From G963668435 sp963668435 (GTDB lineage: Bacteria > Latescibacterota > Latescibacteria > Latescibacterales > Latescibacteraceae): a stretch of 64,000 bases of DNA. Shown here piece by piece: positions 8,730 through 17,482 of this stretch. Position 1 is the stretch's first letter; each line of letters opens with the position of its first letter. Where the stretch lies: the NCBI GenBank assembly GCA_963668435.2, contig CAXXSC010000001.1, forward strand, positions 682,001 to 746,000, given 5' to 3'. Made by a program: the position numbers and the translations under genes. The notes beneath the pieces were generated by a model. It saw nothing but the letters and a program-made list of their open reading frames with translations, did no database searches and was not told the origin of the DNA.

Positions 8730-9572
8730 ATGTGCCACGTATTGAGTTCCATATTTTTCACGATAATGATAGTTTTGAATTCAGGCGTTGTTTTTGCCGC
8801 GGGTGGTATCGATTTACATTACCGTACTGTAGAGGACATCCTTTATCGTGAACGCGGCAATCTCGACGATTACATGAAAGAACGATGCCATCTCGATCTC
8901 TACTATCCCGAGAACAGTGATGGATACACAACGGTGGTGTGGTTCCACGGTGGCGGTCTGACAAGCGGAGCCGGTTCCGTGCCGCCCGCACTCATGAATC
9001 GTGGAATTGCGGTCGTTGCTGTAAATTACAGGCTCAATCCGAAAGTCACTTGTCCGGCCTATATCGAGGATGCCGCCGCCGCGGTTGCCTGGGTGTTCAA
9101 ACATATTGGCGAATATGGCGGCAGTGCGGAGCGTATTTATGTTTCGGGGCATTCGGCAGGCGGTTACCTGACAAGCATGGTGGGAATGGACAAACGCTGG
9201 CTCGACGTTCATGGGGTCGATGCAGACGATATCGCCGGTCTCGTGCCGTTCAGCGGTCATACAGTTACACACTTCACTGTCAGGAAAGAACGCGGAATTC
9301 CCGGAACCCAGCCGATTATCGATGAATTCGCGCCGCTCTATCATGTCCGGCCCGATGCAACGCCGCTACTGCTGATAACAGGTGACCGTGAACTCGAAAT
9401 GCTGGGACGCTATGAGGAAAACGCCTATATGATGCGGATGATGAAAGTTGCCGGGCACAAGCAAACCGTGCTTTATGAGGTGCAGGGATTCAATCATGGA
9501 ACTATGGCTGCACCGGCATTCGATCTCCTTCTCGAACACATCCGCTCATTCGAGAATGCGTTGGGAAAATAG
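8730..9572 (+). CDS. Secreted alpha/beta hydrolase (esterase/HSL-like)
   Basis: A 280-residue exported hydrolase. The ATG at 8730 follows GGAGGA and gives a clean signal peptide (MCHVLSSIFFTIMIVLNSGVVFA is hydrophobic, cut near residue 23). A TTG at 8709 would overlap the preceding stop. The oxyanion motif HGGG is near residue 72, the nucleophile elbow GHSAGG near 147, the acid is likely in TGDRELE, and the histidine in FNHGTM. This matches the alpha/beta hydrolase fold-3 or carboxylesterase type. It shares the operon of the peptide-modification genes, but a link in function is unproven. Ends just before a bidirectional terminator. Confidence 0.8.
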   Translation: MCHVLSSIFFTIMIVLNSGVVFAAGGIDLHYRTVEDILYRERGNLDDYMKERCHLDLYYPENSDGYTTVVWFHGGGLTSGAGSVPPALMNRGIAVVAVNYRLNPKVTCPAYIEDAAAAVAWVFKHIGEYGGSAERIYVSGHSAGGYLTSMVGMDKRWLDVHGVDADDIAGLVPFSGHTVTHFTVRKERGIPGTQPIIDEFAPLYHVRPDATPLLLITGDRELEMLGRYEENAYMMRMMKVAGHKQTVLYEVQGFNHGTMAAPAFDLLLEHIRSFENALGK

Positions 9573-9626
9573 GCCGACAGCCGTTACTACGGACTTGATT
9601 ACAGGACATTGATTGTCCAGAAGAAG

Positions 9627-9655
9627 AGCCGCCACGTAGATATCACGTGGCGGCT
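9627..9655. terminator. Bidirectional intrinsic terminator
   Basis: A perfect 11-bp GC-rich stem (AGCCGCCACGT/ACGTGGCGGCT, arms 9627-9637 and 9645-9655) with a 7-nt loop and TTTTTC on the plus side. It separates the converging hydrolase and hydrogenase operons and overlaps the TGA of the minus-strand hydrogenase. Confidence 0.85.
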
Positions 9656-11103
9656 TTTTCTTTGGATTTGCTTTCTTCATTGTCAATGAATGCCTTGACA
9701 CGTCGAGCGCTTGCCGCGGCCTTGCCGATCACGCAGGGGCCGGCTACACAACCGCCTTCGCAGCTCATCACTTCGACAAGGTTGCCGGGGCATTTGCCTT
9801 TGGCGTAGGCCGCGAGCTGTTTGATTGTCTTCTTCTCGAGACCGTCAATAAGCGACGGCTTAAGTTCGATGTCATCGCCAAGATACGCTTTGACCGCATC
9901 GGCGACACCATTTGTCATGGGGAAGCCGCGGCCTTCCTTTTCGCCGCGCATATCGAACTCTATTGCCTCGTGTTCTTCGACCTCGATGCTTGCGGCAACA
10001 AACATGGCACCCAGTTCCTCCACGGTCATGACATAGTCGATCATGCCGTCGGAAAGCGCCTCGTTTCTTTTTGCCACACAGGGGCCGATGAAAACGGTGA
10101 TCATATCCGGATCTTTGTCCTTTACCAGCTGCCCGGTGTAATACATGGGCGAACGGGTGTCGGAAACATAGGATGCCAGCTCAGGCACATGCTTTTTAAC
10201 CGTTTCGGTATAAGCCGGGCAGCAGCTCGTGGTCATGAATGATTCGCCAGCTTCCATGCGCTCTGCAAATTCTTTCGCCTCTTTTTCGGCGGTGATCTCG
10301 GCACCTGCTGCAACTTCCACAACCATGTCGAAACCGAGCGCCTTGGTCGCGGCGGCTACTTTGCCGAATTCGGATGGGAACTGGCCAGCTATCGCCGGTG
10401 CAAAAAGTGCGGCCACTTTTGTATCTTTTTTATTCAGACGGCCGATAATGTCAATGATCTGAGAACGTTCCATGATAGCGCCGAACGGGCAGGCGCTCAT
10501 GCATTTGCCGCAGAATATACATTTGGAATAGTCGATCTCCTCGCGACCGATCTCGTCCTTGGATATAGCATTTGTCGGGCAAGCATCCTCGCAGGGCACC
10601 GGTATGTAAACGATGGCATGGTAGGGGCAGACCTTGAGGCAGAGACCGCAGTCGACGCATTTCTCTTCATCGATTTTCGCCTGACCATCGATTATCTGGA
10701 TTGCGTCCTTCGGGCAGTTCACCATGCAGGGGCGGGCGACACAGCCTTTACAGACATTGGTGACAAAATGCCTGCCTTTAAGGCAGGAGGAACAGGCGTC
10801 GTCGATGACTGTCAGGATAGGGCCGCTGACCGTATCACGCTCGACTGCCTCACGGGCATAGTCAGACAGCGGTTTCAGCTCGTCTGTTTCCTCTTCGATA
10901 CGGTGGCCGAGGATTGCCTGGAGACGGTATTTCGTGACAGCCCTGTCCTTATGAACGCAGCAACGGACACTCGGGCCTCTTCGGGGAAACATATCGAGCG
11001 GCAGCTGGTCGATGTCTTTGACAAGCCGGTCTTCCATTGCCAGTTTCGCTGTTTCTATCAGCAGTCGCTTTCGGATGCGGTTTGCGTTATTGTCAAAAGT
11101 CAT
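9643..11103 (-). CDS. Monomeric [FeFe] hydrogenase, group B-like
   Basis: A 486-residue iron-only hydrogenase that should interconvert protons and H2 with ferredoxin-type electron carriers. Cys clusters at about residues 104-135 and 149-205 suit several [4Fe-4S] clusters (CVDCGLCLKVCP, CIFCGKCMSACP). The H-cluster motifs are complete: L1 TSCCPAY (about 293), with the proton-shuttle Cys present; L2 GPCVAKRNE (about 340); L3 MSCEGGCVAGPC (about 446). The forms GPCVAK and SCEGGC, rather than MPCTAKK and ACPGGC, point to group B. It is last in the Rex-linked operon, behind a sensory homologue. No HydE, HydF or HydG maturases lie in the window. Start supported by AGGA. Confidence 0.9.
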   Translation of the reverse strand: MTFDNNANRIRKRLLIETAKLAMEDRLVKDIDQLPLDMFPRRGPSVRCCVHKDRAVTKYRLQAILGHRIEEETDELKPLSDYAREAVERDTVSGPILTVIDDACSSCLKGRHFVTNVCKGCVARPCMVNCPKDAIQIIDGQAKIDEEKCVDCGLCLKVCPYHAIVYIPVPCEDACPTNAISKDEIGREEIDYSKCIFCGKCMSACPFGAIMERSQIIDIIGRLNKKDTKVAALFAPAIAGQFPSEFGKVAAATKALGFDMVVEVAAGAEITAEKEAKEFAERMEAGESFMTTSCCPAYTETVKKHVPELASYVSDTRSPMYYTGQLVKDKDPDMITVFIGPCVAKRNEALSDGMIDYVMTVEELGAMFVAASIEVEEHEAIEFDMRGEKEGRGFPMTNGVADAVKAYLGDDIELKPSLIDGLEKKTIKQLAAYAKGKCPGNLVEVMSCEGGCVAGPCVIGKAAASARRVKAFIDNEESKSKEKAAT

Positions 11104-11127
11104 ATCATTCTGTCCTGTTTATGGCTT

Positions 11128-11376
11128 TTAGAGTTCTTTCCTTATCGCTTCGGCTACTTTGGTGATTGTTGCCTCGGCGATAATAGTCTCATTGACTTTG
11201 GCGAACGGCGCTTTTCCGAACTGTCCGTTCTTGCAGAGATCGAGACATGTTGAGCCTGAAAGTTCGATTTTATCTTTAAGGTCATCTCCCAGGTGATCGC
11301 CAATTGCCAGCAGGTCTCCCGCTCCCATGACAAAACATGTTGTGCCGGTGCAGATTGTGACTTTGATTTTTTCCAT
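11128..11376 (-). CDS. NuoE-like [2Fe-2S] thioredoxin-fold ferredoxin
   Basis: An 82-residue small electron carrier. Cysteine spacing CTGTTC near the N-terminus and GSTCLDLC later (C-x4-C and C-x3-C) is that of thioredoxin-like [2Fe-2S] proteins related to NuoE/HoxE and hydrogenase subunits. I start at the ATG at 11376, which has AAGGA 8 bases upstream; an ATG 15 bases earlier has no ribosome site. It probably passes electrons to or from the hydrogenase encoded immediately downstream. Confidence 0.8.
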   Translation of the reverse strand: MEKIKVTICTGTTCFVMGAGDLLAIGDHLGDDLKDKIELSGSTCLDLCKNGQFGKAPFAKVNETIIAEATITKVAEAIRKEL

Positions 11377-11393
11377 TGCCGTGTCCTTCATTT

Positions 11394-12581
11394 TCAGATA
11401 TAGCTGAGGTGTGTTTCTTTCATGTATTTGTCGTGCAGCAGGTTGATGATGCGCTTGATCAGGTTGCGCCGAATGTCCAGCTCCGCGGGCAGGTTCGGAT
11501 CCTGATGCGCGTCGTTTATTTTTGTACCTACCACAAAACGTATTATATCGTTATCGATCAGATGTGCAAGAAGTTTTTCCGCACTGTTGTTGCTCGATGG
11601 GTCCGGATCGACACCTTTTTCCAATAGTTCGGCAACCCTGCTCAGGGTTATTGTACCCTCGGTGACAAGATCGATGCCGTGCATTTTCGACGAGGGCGGA
11701 ATCTCGGGATCGAAAGCACTGAGATCGACCTCGACCTTTCTGCCTGTTTCGCGTGAAATAATATTTGCCGTTGTGCCCCCGCTGATGATCTTTTCACCTT
11801 CAAAATCACAAAGCATCGCCGCCATACGCTTATCCTGTTCAGGATTCACCGGCGGGCCAGTCATGAGCATGAGCTCGCGGGGTTTTCTGAAATATACAAC
11901 CGCGCAGCTGATATCGTCTTTTGCCCGGCTGCCATCGATTGCCACAGCTTTGCTCACCACCTCTTTCGCGAGGTTTCGGGCGGAAATATCGGGAGTGTCG
12001 CTGATAATTTCCCTGACATACTGTTTCGCATTTTCCTCGGTCCAGCCCAAAGGATAGTTCTTTCTGCCTATACCGGACTGCGAAACACCGTCGGTGAACG
12101 CGATGAGACGGTCGCCCTCGGCTGCATTCATGCCGCTGAACCATAGATCGCGCATACCCATGTTTTTTGTTGCCAGCGGCACACGGGACCTGACTATTTC
12201 ACATTCAGATTTGCCCCGCATGAACATGCAGGATGGATTGTCGTATTCCATGATCTTGATCTCGCCGTTGTCGGCAAGGTCCATGATCGTGAAGGTGGAA
12301 TAGCCGATTTTCCTTTTACTGCAGATCGGCAGGGTCGACATGATGATCTCGGAAGCCTTTTTCATCTCAATATCGGCGGTGACGAATTTCAGTGCCATCG
12401 TCGCCGTGAGCGTCGCCAGTACATTGGCCTTGATGCCGCTCCCGAGGCCATCGGCAAGCACACAGACTGTACGGTCGTCCAGCGCGGTCTTGTGAGAGAC
12501 GAAGACATCGCCGGGGGCGTCCTGCCCGTACTTGCTGGTCTGGCTGAAAGCAATTTCGATGAACTGCGTTCTCTCAGGCAT
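11394..12581 (-). CDS. SpoIIE-type PP2C protein phosphatase
   Basis: A 395-residue phosphatase of the SpoIIE/PP2C family. Metal-binding motifs include LADGLGSG (about residue 40), AFTDGVSQSG (about 165) and RAKDDISCAVV (about 220). A C-terminal half of about 170 residues has no family I can name. The ATG at 12581 is preferred because GGGGAGG lies 9 bases upstream; the ATG at 12590 sits directly against that site. It overlaps the hydrogenase sensor gene, as in known sensory [FeFe]-hydrogenase loci, where the phosphatase is thought to relay the redox or H2 signal. The target phosphoprotein is unknown. Confidence 0.85.
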   Translation of the reverse strand: MPERTQFIEIAFSQTSKYGQDAPGDVFVSHKTALDDRTVCVLADGLGSGIKANVLATLTATMALKFVTADIEMKKASEIIMSTLPICSKRKIGYSTFTIMDLADNGEIKIMEYDNPSCMFMRGKSECEIVRSRVPLATKNMGMRDLWFSGMNAAEGDRLIAFTDGVSQSGIGRKNYPLGWTEENAKQYVREIISDTPDISARNLAKEVVSKAVAIDGSRAKDDISCAVVYFRKPRELMLMTGPPVNPEQDKRMAAMLCDFEGEKIISGGTTANIISRETGRKVEVDLSAFDPEIPPSSKMHGIDLVTEGTITLSRVAELLEKGVDPDPSSNNSAEKLLAHLIDNDIIRFVVGTKINDAHQDPNLPAELDIRRNLIKRIINLLHDKYMKETHLSYI

Positions 12582-14304
12582 TCTTTTCATCCTCCCCGAC
12601 AGTGTCGGTTGGGAATGAGTCGATGATCGAGTTGAGAATCACTTCCGAATCAGCGGCGTTTTCGCCAAGAAGGTACGCGATTTTCTGGACAGTTTCCAGG
12701 TTTTTCTGGATAACATCACGTGCCTTGCTGACGATACGTTCTTTCTGGATGACCGGCGCGGTGATATCCTGCACAATACCGCCGACAAGACGGTTCGGTT
12801 CTATTGAAAACACACTGAGATTGATCGCTTTCTTGCCAATTTTCAGGTCGATGGCAACCCTGTCGTTCTCGTTCTCGAGCACTTTCTCGAAATAGCGGTA
12901 GAACGGCGTTATTTTTTTCAAATTGGCCCCTTCGAGATTCGGTTTCGTTTCGCTTACGAGAAGGAGGTCGCCTCCGATGATCTCGCTGAAACGCCGGTTG
13001 CTTTCCACAATGCGCAGTTGCCTGTCGACAATGACCACACCGCTGGGCATTGTGCTCAGAAGCGCGTTGGCTTTTTTCATTGCGAGTTTGCGCATATAGC
13101 CGGTGCACATGCTGGGTTCGGCGGAACCGGCAAGCAGGGCTTTCGCGAATTCCCGGCAGGAATCATAGCCGCAGCCGCCGCAGTTGAGCTCGTCGGCCTT
13201 CGTGTATTTTCCAACAGTCCTCAATGCATCGAGAAGTTCTTCCTCGCTGTATTCCTTGCCTTCGAGTGTGATAGCGTCATAATTACTGGAAATGTCAATC
13301 GCTGCCTTGCCGGGAATGTCGGAACTATCGAAATCCGTGTTTGCAAGGACTTTTCTACGCTTCGCAATGGTAGCCGTTCTGCTTGCGGAGCAGGGTCCGT
13401 TGACACAGCCGCCCTCGCATGAGAGAAGTTCCACGAAAACAGGTCGGTCGGCCTCGATGCTTTCGATCTCATCCATGACACTTCGGATGTTCTTGATGCC
13501 AGAGAAAGCCATGAAATCGATGTCATTGACCAGGCAGTTTGCCTTGATTCCAGCGATCATACCGCCGTCCACAGGATACATAGCTCCTGCGTGCGCACGA
13601 TGGGGAATGAAATCGTCATCGCCGCCTTGCATTTCTGACGGGTTTATCTTTTCATCATCGAGCCATTTTCGGAGTTCCTCGAACGTGATTGCCGTGTCGA
13701 TCAGTTCCGGCATAGTGTCAGCTTCGTTTTTCTTTGCGATACAGGGGCCTATGAAGACGATCCCGATATCCTCTCCGTATTCTCGTTTCAGCAGTTTGCC
13801 GTGGGCGAGCATGGGGGAGAGGAGGCCGCAAATCCTGTCCGCGTATTCAGGATGGTATTTGCGTATGTAATCCACCGCAGTGGGACATGCGGACGAGAAA
13901 AGCACACCGTGTTTATGGTCTTCGAGAAGGTCGGGAACAGCAGCGGAGACTTCTTCCGCACCGAGGGCTGTTTCCGAGACACCGTAAAACCCGAGTTTCT
14001 TGAGCGCGGCGATGAGTTTTGCTTTCGGTACATCCGGGAATTCGGAGATATAACTCGGCGCCAGGGATGCTATTACCCTCTTTTTCATAGAGAAAAGAAG
14101 TCTCAGACGGCCGATTGCGCTTCTGACACGTTTCGCGCCGACTGGACATATTTCGACGCAATGACCGCAGCCGATACAGCGTTCCGGGATGATCTCAGCG
14201 TGGCCGTTCTTTATACGAATGGCCTTAACCGTACACTGGCGCAAGCACTTGTAGCAGTCCTGGCATTCCGCGGTTTCGGTATAGAGATGAGAGTTCGTTT
14301 TCAT
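12574..14304 (-). CDS. Sensory [FeFe] hydrogenase with PAS domain (HydS/group C-like)
   Basis: A 576-residue putative H2 or redox sensor. Two [4Fe-4S] clusters come first (CQDCYKCLRQC, CIGCGHCVEICP). The H-domain follows, with L1 altered to SACP (138-141), L2 GPCIAKKNE (186-194) and L3 LSCEGGCVNGPC (294-305). Next comes a four-Cys Fe-S domain (LNCGGCGYDSC to C400), a PAS domain (about 410-520) and a coiled-coil tail. In L1 the first Cys, which shuttles protons in catalytic enzymes, is Ala; this substitution is known in slow sensory HydS proteins. There is no kinase domain, so output probably goes through the adjacent SpoIIE phosphatase. It overlaps the upstream gene by ATGA. Confidence 0.88.
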   Translation of the reverse strand: MKTNSHLYTETAECQDCYKCLRQCTVKAIRIKNGHAEIIPERCIGCGHCVEICPVGAKRVRSAIGRLRLLFSMKKRVIASLAPSYISEFPDVPKAKLIAALKKLGFYGVSETALGAEEVSAAVPDLLEDHKHGVLFSSACPTAVDYIRKYHPEYADRICGLLSPMLAHGKLLKREYGEDIGIVFIGPCIAKKNEADTMPELIDTAITFEELRKWLDDEKINPSEMQGGDDDFIPHRAHAGAMYPVDGGMIAGIKANCLVNDIDFMAFSGIKNIRSVMDEIESIEADRPVFVELLSCEGGCVNGPCSASRTATIAKRRKVLANTDFDSSDIPGKAAIDISSNYDAITLEGKEYSEEELLDALRTVGKYTKADELNCGGCGYDSCREFAKALLAGSAEPSMCTGYMRKLAMKKANALLSTMPSGVVIVDRQLRIVESNRRFSEIIGGDLLLVSETKPNLEGANLKKITPFYRYFEKVLENENDRVAIDLKIGKKAINLSVFSIEPNRLVGGIVQDITAPVIQKERIVSKARDVIQKNLETVQKIAYLLGENAADSEVILNSIIDSFPTDTVGEDEKNA

Positions 14305-14585
14305 GCCGTTTCGTCCGTTTCTTGAAGAGCATTTTTCCCGTTGAGATGGTATTCGAGAATATCAGCGATGCTGTCAGGATCAACCTGTTCGTAATTGACA
14401 CCGTTGACTGTGACATTGGGGCCGCTTTTACACCGGCCTTCGCAGAGCGCGCCAGCCAGCGTTACAGACGCGTCGATTCCGCGCTCACGAATATATTGCT
14501 GAATATTGGCAAGTGTTCTGTTGTTGCCGCGTGAGAAGCAGGAACTTCCCATGCAAAGACTGATTTCGAGCGCCTTTTCTGTCAT
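14301..14585 (-). CDS. NuoE-like [2Fe-2S] thioredoxin-fold ferredoxin
   Basis: A 94-residue small [2Fe-2S] carrier. The ligands appear as CMGSSC (residues 11-16) and LCEGRC (about 48-53), the C-x4-C and C-x3-C pattern of NuoE/HndA-like proteins. It is similar in fold but not in sequence to the 82-residue partner at 11128-11376. It sits between rex and the sensory hydrogenase and overlaps the latter by 4 bases, so it likely delivers electrons to that sensor. AAAGG precedes the start. Confidence 0.8.
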   Translation of the reverse strand: MTEKALEISLCMGSSCFSRGNNRTLANIQQYIRERGIDASVTLAGALCEGRCKSGPNVTVNGVNYEQVDPDSIADILEYHLNGKNALQETDETA

Positions 14586-14589
14586 CTGT

Positions 14590-15258
14590 TCAAACCTTTG
14601 TCGTATGTTTATCGTTATCCATGAGCACGTCCAGTCTTTTTGACAGCACGGCTAGACTGGCTGCGAGATCGACTTTTTCAACCGCGATAGTGGCGGGGAG
14701 GTCAAGATTCACCGTTGTGAAATTCCAGATAGCCCTGATACCGGCATCAACCATGAGTTCCGCCGTTTTTTGGGCTGCATCGGCACTGACAGTCAGTATG
14801 CCGATCTTGACATGCATGCGCCACGCGAGATCGATAAGCCTGTCAGTGTGAAAAACTTCCTTGCCGTGAATCGCCATTCCGACCTTGTCATCGTTCACAT
14901 CGAAAAGTGCCGCGATGTTGAGGCCATAATCGGAGAAACCGCTGTAACCGGACAGCGCAGCGCCTAAATTCCCTGCGCCGACAACAAACGCGTCCCGGTT
15001 GTTGTCCCAGCCGAGGAAACGCTCGATAGCCTCGATCAGCGCCTCGATTTCGAAACCAACACCGGGCTGGCCGGAAAGTCCGGTCACCTGGAGATCTTTG
15101 CGAACCTGTATTGACTCAAGGTCAAGCGCCTCAGCGATTTTTGCGCTGCTTATGTGGCTCAACCCTTCATTCTTCATGCGTTTCAGATACTGCAGGACAG
15201 AGGGAAGCCGCCTGACAGTAGGTCTCGGTGCGTTTTTTGCGCCGTAATGATTGCCCAT
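14590..15258 (-). CDS. rex: Redox-sensing transcriptional repressor Rex
   Basis: A 222-residue NAD+/NADH-responsive repressor. Residues 1-85 form the winged helix (TVRRLPSVLQYLKRM, ISSAKIAEAL, VRKDL). Residues about 86-215 form the Rossmann domain with VVGAGNLGAAL and the ALFDVNDDKVG loop. The start at 15258 is chosen because GGAG lies 9 bases upstream and the product then has the normal Rex length; the frame extends 31 codons further but without typical sequence. Rex usually represses fermentative and hydrogenase genes when NAD+ is high. Being first in this operon, it likely controls itself and the hydrogenases. Confidence 0.95.
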   Translation of the reverse strand: MGNHYGAKNAPRPTVRRLPSVLQYLKRMKNEGLSHISSAKIAEALDLESIQVRKDLQVTGLSGQPGVGFEIEALIEAIERFLGWDNNRDAFVVGAGNLGAALSGYSGFSDYGLNIAALFDVNDDKVGMAIHGKEVFHTDRLIDLAWRMHVKIGILTVSADAAQKTAELMVDAGIRAIWNFTTVNLDLPATIAVEKVDLAASLAVLSKRLDVLMDNDKHTTKV

Positions 15259-15661
15259 GAACAGCCGCTCCAGTTCGACGATTTTTAATTGATGTTTATT
15301 TATCGATAAATATATATCAAACTGGCATTTTTTGCAAGTTATTTTTTTCACAAATAGCTTTGCGGCTCTGTTCTACCCTTCCCCTTTTCTTTTTTAACGC
15401 CTGAATCGCAAGAAGGATTTGTATGAATCTTCACCCGGATGTATAATGCTTTATGGTTAAGAGCGCCTTTATTAATTCCATTTTACCAGCGAGCGTATCT
15501 TTCAGTGACTGACCGCTTTTGTGGATGTTCAAAGTATCTCTTGATACGTCATCACTTCAATTGTCTTATCAGTCTCTTAAAAATAGCTCATGCCTGAAAT
15601 GCAAATTATTAGAAATACTCTTAAGTTTTATTCACTCATTATAAGAGCAAACGGAGGAGTA
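15259..15661. other. Divergent intergenic region rex / Gfo-Idh operon
   Basis: About 400 AT-rich bases between divergent operons. The rex side carries the 32-bp palindrome at 15289-15320. The right side ends in GGAGG just before the ATG at 15662. In-frame codons upstream of that ATG (from 15590) look non-coding. No RNA gene was recognised. Confidence 0.6.
15289..15320 (-). promoter_or_regulatory. Candidate Rex operator (32-bp imperfect palindrome)
   Basis: An inverted repeat centred between 15304 and 15305 with 14 of 16 positions paired. Ends are TTGAT/ATCAA and the core is TTTATCGATAAA. It lies 30 bases before the rex start codon. Rex sites generally have TTG...CAA ends around an AT-rich centre; this one is longer than the usual 18-20 bp, so it may be two overlapping half-sites or a site for another dimeric regulator. 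Confidence 0.55.
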
Positions 15662-16651
15662 ATGGTTAACGATAAACTTCGCATGTTGATTGTTGGTGCC
15701 GGATTCATGGGGGAGACGCATCTGGAAGCCGTGTCAGGGCTTGAACATGTCGAATTCACAGCTGTTGTCGATAGAGATGCCGCGAAGGCGGATGCTTTTG
15801 CTGAGAAGTTCGGTCTCACACCATTTGACAGTCTCGATAAGGCCATCGATATCGCGGCCCCTGATGCTGTTGATATCTGTACGCCGACAACGACGCACCT
15901 TCCCATTATTCGGACATGTGCCGATCACGAACTTCACTGTCTCTGCGAGAAGCCGGTCGCGTTGACTCTTGAGGACGCGCGCGCGATAAAGGCTCTTGAT
16001 TCATCGTATTCCAGGATTATGGTGGCCCAGGTCCTTCGTTTCTGGCCGGAATATCAGTATGCTGTCAAAGCCGTAGCGGAAAAACAGTTCGGAGATCTTG
16101 TCGGTGTCGATTGTAAACGTTTCTGCTCTCCGCCTGACTGGAATGACTGGATGATGCGTCCCGACGGCGGCGGAGGTGCCGTGATTGACCTTCAGATCCA
16201 CGATCTGGATTTTATATTGAATCTCCTCGGTGCCCCGAAAACGATTTCGTCAAAGGGTGCTGTCACCAACGGTGCGGTAAACACGGTCTATAACACCCTG
16301 GATTACGACAATGGTGCCGCTGTATGGTCAGAGGGCTCAATGATTGCGCCTGTGTCTTATCCATTCAGAATGTGGTACAAAATAGTCTGCAGCGATGCCG
16401 TGCTCGAATTTGATTTCTGGCGTCCGAAAGGTGAGCGGCTCATGGTGTGCCCGGTGAATGGTGACAAGTTCCATCCTGAGTTGCCGAAACATGACGCCTA
16501 TGGAGAGGAAATTTCATATTTCGCCCGTCAGATCCTCGACAATGCGCCATTCGATCTTTGCCCGCTTGCGTCATCGGTGACTGCTCTTGAAATGTGTTAC
16601 GCGTCCAATGAATCAGTTCGGAGCGGCGCACCTGTCGCTTTTGGAGAATAA
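15662..16651 (+). CDS. Gfo/Idh/MocA-family oxidoreductase
   Basis: A 329-residue cytoplasmic NAD(P)-dependent dehydrogenase. The N-terminal Rossmann motif is VGAGFMG; EKPVALT (near residue 100) carries the usual catalytic-region lysine; GGGGAVIDLQIHDLD (about residue 165) is the family's substrate-side His motif. The ATG at 15662 has GGAGG 7 bases upstream. It is first in an operon with a PIG-L deacetylase (3-base gap) and a NagB-like protein, suggesting oxidation of an amino sugar, inositol or related polyol. There is no export signal, unlike the Tat-tagged relatives later in the window. Confidence 0.88.
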   Translation: MVNDKLRMLIVGAGFMGETHLEAVSGLEHVEFTAVVDRDAAKADAFAEKFGLTPFDSLDKAIDIAAPDAVDICTPTTTHLPIIRTCADHELHCLCEKPVALTLEDARAIKALDSSYSRIMVAQVLRFWPEYQYAVKAVAEKQFGDLVGVDCKRFCSPPDWNDWMMRPDGGGGAVIDLQIHDLDFILNLLGAPKTISSKGAVTNGAVNTVYNTLDYDNGAAVWSEGSMIAPVSYPFRMWYKIVCSDAVLEFDFWRPKGERLMVCPVNGDKFHPELPKHDAYGEEISYFARQILDNAPFDLCPLASSVTALEMCYASNESVRSGAPVAFGE

Positions 16652-16654
16652 AAA

Positions 16655-17455
16655 ATGAGTGAAATGAACAGCAAAACTCTGACTGTACTTGCCGCAGGGG
16701 CGCATCCTGATGATATCGAGTTCATGATGGCGGGGACTCTGCTGCTTCTCAAGGACTGCGGAGCCGAGATACACATGTGGAATATGGCGAACGGCAACTG
16801 CGGCTCCGATAGTCTCGACAAAATCGAAACAGCGGAAACACGCTGGCGGGAAGCTAAAGCCTCCGCGGCGTTGGAAGGCGCGTTTATGCACCCGCCTGTC
16901 ACGCATGATTTCGGTCTTGTCTATACCGAAAATATGGCGTCGAAATGTGCGGCCTATGTGAGGAAAATACGTCCGGATATCCTGCTTGTGCCGTCTCTCG
17001 AGGATTACATGGAGGATCATCAGAATGCCGCCCGCCTGCTGGTTACTGCCGCTTTCACAAGGGCGATGTGGAACTTTGCGACCATGCCGGATACTGTGCC
17101 ATATTCAGCGGATGTGGCAATCTACCATGCCATGCCCTATGGGCTCAGGGATGCCATGCGGCAGAGGATCGTACCTGAGTTTTTCACCGATATATCGGGA
17201 GTGATCGATAGAAAACGCGCCATGCTTGCCTGCCACGAAAGCCAGCGGCGATTTCTCGAGAGCACCCAGGGTGTCGATGCATATACCGAGATGATGCTGT
17301 CGATGTCGAAAGAGGTCGGCGATATGTCAGGCCGCTTTGAATATGCAGAGGGCTGGCGGCGGCACTCACATCTTGGTTTTGCGGCAGAAAATTATGATCC
17401 TCTGGGGAATATTCTTAATAAGTATTGTTTTATAAATGACAAGTACGATCAATGA
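16655..17455 (+). CDS. PIG-L (LmbE-like) N-deacetylase
   Basis: A 266-residue zinc-dependent deacetylase of the PIG-L/LmbE family, which removes acetyl groups from N-acetylglucosamine-type substrates. The metal motif AHPDD is at residues 15-19 and the later histidine is in MEDHQNAARL (about 115). TTTGGAG overlaps the preceding stop region and serves as ribosome site. The downstream NagB-like gene suggests stepwise deacetylation and deamination or isomerisation of an amino sugar. The substrate is inferred. Confidence 0.88.
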   Translation: MSEMNSKTLTVLAAGAHPDDIEFMMAGTLLLLKDCGAEIHMWNMANGNCGSDSLDKIETAETRWREAKASAALEGAFMHPPVTHDFGLVYTENMASKCAAYVRKIRPDILLVPSLEDYMEDHQNAARLLVTAAFTRAMWNFATMPDTVPYSADVAIYHAMPYGLRDAMRQRIVPEFFTDISGVIDRKRAMLACHESQRRFLESTQGVDAYTEMMLSMSKEVGDMSGRFEYAEGWRRHSHLGFAAENYDPLGNILNKYCFINDKYDQ

Positions 17456-17482
17456 TTGGATATAACAGAGCGGAGGACAGGA

